A DNA stretch of 12,916 nucleotides. Source: DASSBQ01 sp035250505 (GTDB lineage: Bacteria > Nitrospirota > Nitrospiria > Nitrospirales > Nitrospiraceae). Below the pieces are notes generated by a model. It had not been told where the DNA came from. It ran no database searches and saw only the letters and a program-made list of their open reading frames with translations. Of the stretch, positions 1-5,962 are shown one piece after another; position 1 is the first letter of the stretch, and each line of letters starts with the position of its first letter. The stretch lies in NCBI GenBank assembly GCA_035250505.1, contig DATFFC010000116.1, positions 1 through 12,916 of the forward strand, written 5' to 3'. The position numbers and the translations under genes are program-made.

Positions 1-92
1 CGGTGTCGTGGCTTGTGCGTGATGTGCCGATCGGAGTGATTCACCGACTCATGATTCATCCGGATCTTGGCTCGCCGCGCATGGGTCTATGA

Positions 93-121
93 TTGTTCGC
101 GGGAAGGTGATATGGTATCCT
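93..121 (+). promoter_or_regulatory. Possible weak promoter of the toxin-antitoxin pair
   Basis: A TTGTTC hexamer (93-98) and a TATCCT hexamer (116-121) are separated by 17 bases, the ideal sigma70 spacing, but they match the consensus at only 3/6 and 4/6 positions. The element lies 33 bases before the antitoxin ATG. It overlaps the first copy of a direct repeat (116-123), which would suit autorepression. This is inference from spacing and position only. Confidence 0.25.
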
Positions 122-135
122 ACTGTATGTCCTAC
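116..135 (+). promoter_or_regulatory. Imperfect 8-base direct repeat, candidate antitoxin operator
   Basis: TATCCTAC (116-123) and TGTCCTAC (128-135) match at 7 of 8 positions and are spaced 12 bases start to start, just upstream of the antitoxin ATG. Ribbon-helix-helix antitoxins bind short repeated operator half-sites in their own promoters, so this is a plausible autoregulation site. The period is a little over one helical turn. No binding evidence exists in the sequence itself. Confidence 0.3.
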
Positions 136-153
136 CACAAAGGGGATAAGAAC

Positions 154-444
154 ATGAAAGAGAAGTTGTCGGTTACGATGGATCAGCCACTCGTTCGATT
201 CTTGGATTCGCTCCCCGGTCAATCGCGCTCAGAAAAACTGGAACTTGTTCTACGGCGCTTTAAGGACGTGTCGGATGATCTTGCCCTCAGGCGTGCCCTG
301 GCTTCACACCACGATCCGGACAGCGAGCGCCGTGAACAGGAAGCCTGGGCCCGAACGATGGAGCATGACCAATGGAACGAATCAGTCGAGGCGATATCTG
401 GACGGTCGAACTCATCAGCCATCCGAAACCGCGGCCGGCGTTGA
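154..444 (+). CDS. Ribbon-helix-helix antitoxin of a MazEF-like pair
   Basis: This gene encodes 96 residues and is probably the antitoxin that represses its own promoter and neutralises the downstream MazF-like toxin. The ATG at 154 is chosen over an in-frame start at 67 because AGGGG (141-145) lies 8 bases before it and the protein then opens directly with a ribbon-helix-helix layout: strand KLSVTMD (residues 4-10), helix PLVRFLDSL, turn, and helix RSEKLELVLRRF. The charged, Trp-containing stretch after residue 50 is the expected toxin-binding part. The last 24 codons run over the toxin gene, so the final basic tail may be a by-product of the overlap. The RHH/MazE class call comes from pattern recognition. 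It could equally be named a CopG-type antitoxin. Confidence 0.75.
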   Translation: MKEKLSVTMDQPLVRFLDSLPGQSRSEKLELVLRRFKDVSDDLALRRALASHHDPDSERREQEAWARTMEHDQWNESVEAISGRSNSSAIRNRGRR

Positions 445-698
445 TCGTAAGCATCAATGCGGTCAATGATCTTCGGCCAGACATTCTGGTCCTTCCCATC
501 ACATCGCAACCAGGTCCACTGCGGGTCCAGTTGCCTGATAATCCCGAGCAAACCGGTCTCCGCACGGCCAGTTATGTGAAGTGCGAATCACTGGGTCCAC
601 TTCATAAGTCTCGTTTGAAACAACGGATTGGAGCCCTTCCGCCACAGAAGTGGAACGATGTTGAAGCAGGCATTCGGCGAGTTCTAGGCATGACATGA
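372..698 (+). CDS. MazF/PemK-family endoribonuclease toxin
   Basis: The 108-residue product has the length and order of a MazF/PemK toxin, which cleaves mRNA at short sequence motifs until neutralised by its antitoxin. It opens with RGDIW (residues 6-10). It then has the RPALIVS strand (21-27) carrying the conserved Arg, LPITSQ (41-46) with the conserved Thr, a TGL-AS-V stretch (61-69), and a C-terminal helix ending in VLGM. These match the SH3-like barrel of the family. The ATG at 372 lies inside the antitoxin gene, giving a 73-base overlap in a different frame and implying translational coupling. No strong ribosome binding site is seen before it. The catalytic Arg and Thr appear intact, so the toxin is probably functional. 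Confidence 0.85.
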   Translation: MERISRGDIWTVELISHPKPRPALIVSINAVNDLRPDILVLPITSQPGPLRVQLPDNPEQTGLRTASYVKCESLGPLHKSRLKQRIGALPPQKWNDVEAGIRRVLGMT

Positions 699-723
699 TG
701 GACATGCTCGTCGCCATGTCTGT
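698..723 (+). other. Stem-loop over the toxin stop codon
   Basis: GACATG (701-706) pairs perfectly with CATGTC (715-720). G-U, U-G and A-U pairs extend the stem to 698/723 around an 8-base loop. It starts on the last base of the toxin stop codon. No T-run follows, so it is at best a weak terminator or an mRNA-stabilising hairpin. Confidence 0.25.
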
Positions 724-781
724 GCGCTCAAAATAAATATTCCCAAGCCTCTACACCCATGACGGACGTAATGGTCGGCCA

Positions 782-1774
782 ATGCTTTATCCTGGGTTCA
801 GAGGGGCCGTGATTCCTCACTGGCTCGAGCAATTTGCCCACTCGTATGGTTTGGGAGGCGTCATTCTCTTCGACTTCAACTGTCAGACTAGAACATATGA
901 GAACAACATTTATACTCCTTCCCAGGTTCGCGACCTCTGTGCAGAAATAGCGGCGCTGCCCTCACATCCGCTGCTATTCGTCGATCAAGAAGGCGGTCGA
1001 GTACGTCGGCTGAAGGATGCACGAGGCTTCGCCCCATTGCCCAGCCAACAGAACTTCAATCTGCTTTCTGAGACGGAGAAGCGCCGCGTCATCGCGGAAA
1101 GTTTCATGCAACTGCGCCGCCTGGGCTTTCACTATAACCTCGCGCCCGTCGTCGATCTGAATCTCAATCCGCTCAACCCGGATATCGGTGCGGTTGAACG
1201 GTCCTATTCCGCCGATGCGAATGAGGTGCGGGCGAATGTCGAGATCGTAAATGCGGCCGCAAAAGAAGCAGGAATTGGGTTGAGCCTGAAACACTTCCCC
1301 GGACTTGGAGGCGCGCACGTGAATAGCCATCATGAGCTCACCGATATATTGGATACCATTTCGGACGACCAGTTGAGCCTGTTTTATGAGCTTGGTCAAA
1401 CGATTTCAGGAACGAGTATGGTGGTGAGTCACGGTATCGTTCATCAGTGGGAGAAGGATACGCCTGTGTCCATGTCACCGATCGGCATAGGGAAGGTGCG
1501 GGAACGTCTGCCGGATGCCTTGCTCATCTCCGATGACCTTCAGATGCAGGGTTTGCAGAAGAAATACTCGACGCAGGAAGCTTGTGGGCTTGGACTGCGA
1601 GCGGGGCTCGACATGCTCTGTATCGGGAACAACCTCATGCCGGAAGATGAGCTGGCACTTTCCCATGCGGAGGCGGTTTCACAACTGATGACAACGGATG
1701 TTGCTTTGGCGAAGCGTGTCAGCTTGGCCTGTGTCCGAGTTGCCAACACCAAAGCACAGTTCACTCGAACATAG
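782..1774 (+). CDS. Family 3 glycoside hydrolase, beta-N-acetylhexosaminidase (NagZ-like), with apparent 5' frameshift
   Basis: The 330-residue TIM-barrel protein resembles GH3 N-acetylglucosaminidases, which remove GlcNAc from muropeptides or chitooligosaccharides. Family marks are GGVILFD (25-31), VDQEGGRV (67-74), APVVDLN (121-127), LKHFPG (169-174) and LISDDLQM (248-255), where Asp251 is the expected nucleophile. In NagZ a DSH motif after KHFPG supplies the acid/base His-Asp dyad. Here it reads NSH (181-183), so Asp is replaced by Asn. The protein also starts abruptly: the usual VGQ...GFRG N-terminus is split between frames. Codons 771-797 read MVGQCFILG, and the family sequence continues with FRG in the frame beginning at 782. 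One missing base in the GGG at 794-796 would explain this, with a true start near 759 or 771. No good ribosome binding site precedes 782. No signal peptide is seen. Confidence 0.75.
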   Translation: MLYPGFRGAVIPHWLEQFAHSYGLGGVILFDFNCQTRTYENNIYTPSQVRDLCAEIAALPSHPLLFVDQEGGRVRRLKDARGFAPLPSQQNFNLLSETEKRRVIAESFMQLRRLGFHYNLAPVVDLNLNPLNPDIGAVERSYSADANEVRANVEIVNAAAKEAGIGLSLKHFPGLGGAHVNSHHELTDILDTISDDQLSLFYELGQTISGTSMVVSHGIVHQWEKDTPVSMSPIGIGKVRERLPDALLISDDLQMQGLQKKYSTQEACGLGLRAGLDMLCIGNNLMPEDELALSHAEAVSQLMTTDVALAKRVSLACVRVANTKAQFTRT

Positions 1775-1909
1775 CTAACTAGACCGCGCCGCGGCCGGTG
1801 GGCTAAGTAATCGATGTGCATGCTGGAAGGCAACGTCCGGGACTGAAACTCTATGGGAACAGGCTCGTGTCAAAACCGAAGCCAATCCGGCAGTTGGTCG
1901 GCGAGGGAT

Positions 1910-3353
1910 TTATTCTCTGACGAATCGGTACCTGACCTGTCCGACCTCCAGCTGTAACGACGGACGCGCCGTCGTTCCCGTCACCAAGAATTGGATCAAA
2001 CCTGCATACGGCGCATCGGACAGCATGAGCGAACGGGTGCCATCCCGGTCGGTCCACACGACGGCGTGGCTGGACCATGCTTCGACGTCGATCAGGAAGC
2101 GATCAGGCGAGGTTTCAGAAAACGTCATCGAACCCAACTCAGGACAGCGGTAGCGTCCCGTGAGCGTTCTCATCCACGTGGCGTCGTGGGGGTGGGAGAC
2201 ACGTGTTGCTTGATAGAGGCTAAAGCCCGAGACTCGGTCGCTAATAGGGACTGGAGCACCTGTTCGGCCGTCGGCTTCGCTCCAAGGATCAGTTCAAAGA
2301 GTTTGTGACGCGCAACCACGGCGAGATGACTTTGGCTCCCGTTGTTGGTCAGCACGATCAGACCGATTCGTTGGTCAGGCAGGAACCACAGACCGGACTG
2401 AAACCCGGCCGTTCTCCCGCCGTGAGAGATAATCGTCACCCACGGTCCTCTTCGATGAACAGTCCCAACCCATATGATTTATTCTGCGACACCGCGACGC
2501 CTGGTGTTCTTCGCTTCATGAGATTGGGTTCCGAGATAACGCGTACACCGGATTCGTTCATTCCACGGCTCAGTTCGACGAGCAGGTACTTGGAGAGATC
2601 ATCAATGGTGGACCAGACGGCACCAGCAGGTGCGGCCGAATCCGGCGGCGAAGTGTCCCATCGTTGGGGAAAGGAGATCATCCGGCCACTCAGGTCACGA
2701 GCATGCGGGGCGGCACGAGGTCCAGCCGGCGGAGTTAAGGTAGTATGAGCCATCCCCAGCGGATCAAAGACCACCTCCGACATCGCTTGCCGAAACGCGT
2801 CTTGCAACGTTTCGGCGGTGGAGTACGCTCGGGCGGCGGCATAGCCCGACATGGCATGTTCAATGAACCGGGCAAAGGTCTGCGCCTCAGTCGAACCGAA
2901 GGGAAGCGCCGCCTCTAATAATTTCTCCTCCGGCATGGCGGTGGTTCGCCAACTCTGCACTGCCTGGTTCGCTTGTGCGCCGCGACGGTTCAGTCCGGCC
3001 AGCGATCCATCGATAAGGGCGACATATGCGCGATGCTGGAATACATTGATCGATGCCCGGACGCCCCGCGACTCCTTAGTGGGCACGTCATAGCCAATCT
3101 CATATTGAGCATCCCAACCCCCCGAACTAGGAAATGAGCCTTCTTCGAAGGGGATGAGCGTGAATGAGCCATGCACATGCTGCCATGCGGCCTGAGCGAC
3201 TTCGTGAATGGACGCGGTTAAGGGACGCTCCAGAAACGTAATCGTGAAGTCCTGCTCGGGAGGAACGAGCGTGACGAAATCCTGAGCTTTACGAACTTTC
3301 CACCCGTTTGGAACAGAGAAGCGGCTGGTCTCCAGAGCGACGGACGATATCAT
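1910..3353 (-). pseudogene. Decayed beta-lactamase-family serine hydrolase (internal deletion and two frameshifts)
   Basis: Three consecutive frames together make one C-terminally complete serine hydrolase: 3353-2436, 2439-2170 and 2173-1910, joined by 4-base overlaps. The first part has an N-terminal beta-rich domain (residues 1-135, with VPNGW near residue 14), then FARFIEHAM, then directly GYAAARAY, FDPLGM, PAGAVWS and YGLGLFIEE. In intact relatives the Ser-x-x-Lys and Tyr-x-Asn catalytic segments lie between FARFI and GYAAARAY. Here they are missing, so an in-frame deletion of well over 100 residues lies near 2850. The second part carries the HGG motif (SHGGRTAGFQ) and the conserved FLPDQ...VLTN strand. 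The third is the C-terminal beta domain (GRYRCPELG). Each junction is explained by one lost base, giving RG-VTIISHGG and RG-MRTLTGRY. The protein cannot be catalytic. No signal peptide remains in frame. Confidence 0.8.
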
Positions 3354-3523
3354 TGATTCGGCTCACGGCTACGCAAAGCAGCGCCGCTGGGGCACCGCAC
3401 CAGAGCAGTTATCAGGTTTTGCAGGACGGTCAACTTCATACTTTGGCCAACAACCAATGCACGGGCCAAAGTTGCCAGGTCTGCGCCGGTCGCTCCAAAC
3501 ACGTGAATGCGTGCTGCCTTCAT
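3350..3523 (-). pseudogene. Small ORF resembling the start of a P-loop kinase, possible remnant
   Basis: A 57-codon frame opens with ARIHVFGATGADLATLARAL, which recalls the strand-loop-helix start of small nucleotide or shikimate kinases (usually GASGSGTTTLGRAL-like). The P-loop Lys and a normal Gly-x-Gly are absent and the likeness stops after about 25 residues. Its second half (MKLTVLQNLITALV and, in the next frame, APAALLCVAV) looks like fragments of a signal peptide for the broken hydrolase that follows, whose ATG overlaps this stop codon. There is no ribosome binding site. It is most likely a relic rather than a gene. Confidence 0.2.
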
Positions 3524-3540
3524 GGAGGTGATGCAGCCGG

Positions 3541-4653
3541 TCAGGCGAGACTCCTATGGTCGCGGCGTTTGGTCAGTGCTTCGGCCAGGGCCAGCATCAT
3601 CGTTCCCGTCTCCTCGGTGTTTTCTGTATTCGAAAGAACCGCCACGGTGACGTCGTTGGATGCGCCACGTGCGGATGACCTGAAATGAAACGCCGAGGCG
3701 CTGTATCCGGGTCCTTCTCCGTTGTGCCCGTACATTGCTCCAAATGGACAGTCGGGATCAGCCATGAGGCCGAGACCGTAACTCGGCGTGACGAAACCCG
3801 GATGTTTATCGACCGCTCGTCGGGTCCTACACATTTCATCGAGCCACCTGTGAGATAAAAGTGTTCCAGTGAAGAGTCCTCGATAGAATCTGACGATGTC
3901 CGATGCTGTGGATGCCACCACGCCGGTCGCGATCCAAGCCGGGTCGTAGTGATCGCGCACCTCCACGACGGGAGCGTTCTTGTCGGCCAGATAGTGACTG
4001 TACCCCGGTATCAGCCCTTGCAATTGCGCTTTATTCTCGACGACTGCCGTATGGGGGAGATTCAGGGGCCGGCACACTTCGGCAGTGATGCTCTCGGCAA
4101 AACTTCGTTTGCGAACCGTCTGGAGTAAGCGGCGCAGCAGCATATAGCCGATGTTCGAGTAACTCCACCCCTGTCCTGGCTCAAAACGTAGTTCCTTAGA
4201 ATTGGTTCTCTTCAGGAACTCATCGAATGTCCACGGGCGATCGCCCCGACGTACGGCGTCATGGTAATCGGCCAGCGGGCCATAGTCCGGCAGTCCGCTC
4301 GTATGTTGCAGCAAGTGGCGAACGGTGATGCGGGACGCGTGAGGAATGTCGGGCATCCATTGTGATAACGGCCGATCCAATTCCAATGCGCCGGTTTCAA
4401 CGAGTCGCAGAACGGCGACAGCCGTCAAGCTTTTTGTGACGCTCATGACGAGAAAGCGAGAATCGACGGCCGGCGGCGGAACTGTCGATTTCAGTTGCTG
4501 GCCAATGATGAAAGTCTCTATCTCGTCGTTGCACTGATACGCAATGGACCCCAGGGCGCCCGGAGTATCGGGAAGCGACGCGAAGAACTGCGCCTGCAAC
4601 CGTTCAAGGATGTCTGCAATTACTGGCACGGTAGACTCGAGTGAAGCAGACAT
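3541..4653 (-). CDS. Beta-lactamase-family serine hydrolase (class C / D-alanyl-D-alanine carboxypeptidase fold)
   Basis: The 370-residue protein has all three active-site marks of the penicillin-binding/beta-lactamase-like serine hydrolases: Ser71-Val-Thr-Lys74, Tyr165-Ser-Asn167 and His310-Asn-Gly312. HTSGLPDY (117-124), FEPGQGWSYSNIGY and YGLGLM add support. Such enzymes act as DD-peptidases, esterases or amidases, and the substrate cannot be told here. The ATG at 4653 is preferred over an in-frame TTG at 4686, although neither has a clear ribosome binding site. No signal peptide or transmembrane segment is visible, so a cytoplasmic enzyme is likely, which is uncommon for peptidoglycan-acting members. 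It starts 73 bases after the ZIP gene and is probably co-transcribed with it. The next gene downstream is a decayed member of the same superfamily with a different N-terminal domain. Confidence 0.85.
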   Translation of the reverse strand: MSASLESTVPVIADILERLQAQFFASLPDTPGALGSIAYQCNDEIETFIIGQQLKSTVPPPAVDSRFLVMSVTKSLTAVAVLRLVETGALELDRPLSQWMPDIPHASRITVRHLLQHTSGLPDYGPLADYHDAVRRGDRPWTFDEFLKRTNSKELRFEPGQGWSYSNIGYMLLRRLLQTVRKRSFAESITAEVCRPLNLPHTAVVENKAQLQGLIPGYSHYLADKNAPVVEVRDHYDPAWIATGVVASTASDIVRFYRGLFTGTLLSHRWLDEMCRTRRAVDKHPGFVTPSYGLGLMADPDCPFGAMYGHNGEGPGYSASAFHFRSSARGASNDVTVAVLSNTENTEETGTMMLALAEALTKRRDHRSLA

Positions 4654-4726
4654 TGCTCGGCCGACATGATCGGCGCCGCGATACAAGGATGAGCGACGGT
4701 CGTTGCGTTGCGAGACTCGTGGTGGA

Positions 4727-5479
4727 TCAGGTACGAATACCGCCGACCAACGTCAGAATCATGGCGGTGACGAACATGAGTGCGATGCCGCCTAAGACGC
4801 CGTAGGCCATATGGACTTTCCGGGTGCTCGTGTAGGTCATAGCCACCAGCGCAAAGACGACGTACAGCAATGACCCCGCCGCCAACGCATACCAGATGAT
4901 CGTGAAGTAGGGGGACAGCGCGAGGCCGCTCAAGACCGTGCCGAAACAAGTCGGCGCCCCGCCCAGTAGCCCCAGCAGCAGCACATCGCGCGCGCTTATG
5001 GGGTTCTGTCCCGCCCCTCCGACAATGCCAAAGCCTTCGGTCCCGTTATGAAGAGCGAATCCCCCGACGAGCAGTCCGCTCAGCACCCATTCTCCGTTCG
5101 CGTAACTGGCTCCGATCGCCAGCCCTTCGCCGAGGTTATGAAGGCCCATGCCGAGGGCGATGACATACGGGAGGGATAACGTCCGGGTGGCTCGCCGATC
5201 TTTTCCGAGTTGGCGGTCATCAAGGACCACAAGCCCGACAAAGCTCATGAACAGGCTGCCTAGAAAGATCACCCATGATAGGGGATCGCGTGCGCCGGTC
5301 AATTCAACTGCTTCATGCATGAGATCGAAGAAAAGGTAGACCAGCACGCCGGTGGCAATGCCGATTAATCCGCTTTCCCATGAGCGGGAAAGGGCTCGGC
5401 GGGCGAGCAAAGCCGCGCCGATGCCGAGATAGACAGGGATGACCCCCGCGATGATGCCTAATCCAATGAGGTCCAGCAT
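4727..5479 (-). CDS. ZIP-family divalent metal transporter
   Basis: This 250-residue inner-membrane protein has about eight hydrophobic segments and the two ZIP metal-binding helices: HNLGEG (114-119) and HNGTEG (144-149). They place His and Glu pairs in the binuclear metal site. FFDLMHEAVE (50-59) in an early helix adds Asp, His and Glu likely to line the path. The family imports Zn(II), Fe(II) or other divalent metals, and the sequence does not show which. In this iron-uptake neighbourhood Fe(II) or Zn(II) is an attractive guess. The short, His-poor loop after helix 3 (LDDRQLGKDRR) lacks the His-rich stretch of many eukaryotic ZIPs. The ATG at 5479 has no evident Shine-Dalgarno. A 158-base gap separates it from the DUF3325 gene, so it could have its own promoter. 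Confidence 0.88.
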   Translation of the reverse strand: MLDLIGLGIIAGVIPVYLGIGAALLARRALSRSWESGLIGIATGVLVYLFFDLMHEAVELTGARDPLSWVIFLGSLFMSFVGLVVLDDRQLGKDRRATRTLSLPYVIALGMGLHNLGEGLAIGASYANGEWVLSGLLVGGFALHNGTEGFGIVGGAGQNPISARDVLLLGLLGGAPTCFGTVLSGLALSPYFTIIWYALAAGSLLYVVFALVAMTYTSTRKVHMAYGVLGGIALMFVTAMILTLVGGIRT

Positions 5480-5637
5480 ACAACAGAACAGCGGCAGCGC
5501 CGATTCCAGTAAGGTGCCATTTGATAAGGTTCAGTTCCTCGGACAGTCATCAGAGCCACATGGATCATGTCGAAGGCCAGTGCTACGGTGCCGTATTCTT
5601 CTCGGCAAGCGGAGAGATCGCCGACAACTCCGTTCGA

Positions 5638-5961
5638 TCAGGACAATATGACGATGGATGCCGAAAGGATCAAGACTAATCCGGACAAGGCGGCAACTCG
5701 AGGCGCGTACGGCAACATGAAGACGAGCCCCAAACTTGTGACGGCCAACATGCCGACCCATTCGATCGGCCCGAAGGACCAGCCATTGACAGCGATTGAT
5801 ACGGCGAGGGAAGCCATCAACGACAGCCATCCTCCCAGTCTGAACAGATGGACAGGCGTTGCGCCCGGCGTCTGCGCGAAGACTTGCCGATAATGTTTCG
5901 GCATTGCCAGACAGAGGGCGAGCAGGCCGTTGTAACTCAGCGCAAATTCGACCGACCGCAT
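5638..5961 (-). CDS. DUF3325-type small membrane protein
   Basis: The 107-residue protein has roughly four hydrophobic segments (about 5-20, 42-60, 64-84 and 88-107) and a conserved-looking LAMPKHYRQVF after the first helix, the pattern I associate with DUF3325. Members occur beside PepSY ferrisiderophore-reductase genes and TonB receptors, and their biochemical role is unknown. The ATG at 5961 follows the PepSY stop codon by one base, indicating tight translational coupling. The open frame can be extended upstream, but only through the 3' end of the PepSY gene. Residues around His23 could contact heme or metal, which is speculation. Confidence 0.75.
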   Translation of the reverse strand: MRSVEFALSYNGLLALCLAMPKHYRQVFAQTPGATPVHLFRLGGWLSLMASLAVSIAVNGWSFGPIEWVGMLAVTSLGLVFMLPYAPRVAALSGLVLILSASIVILS

Positions 5962-5962
5962 T

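Noticed and set aside
3..92. Open plus-strand frame from the left edge ending in TGA at 90-92
   Set aside because: Thirty codons only, no recognisable motif, and it may be chance. It could be the end of an upstream gene, but nothing supports that.
67..153. Upstream in-frame start for the antitoxin
   Set aside because: The added 29 residues resemble no antitoxin and would cover the likely promoter and repeat. The ATG at 154 has the ribosome binding site.
974..1399. 141-codon minus-strand frame
   Set aside because: It is antisense to the GH3 gene and has no family likeness.
1783..1800. GC-rich CCGCG-C-CGCGG palindrome after the GH3 gene
   Set aside because: The one-base loop and lack of a T-run make a terminator implausible, and such palindromes are common in GC-rich DNA.
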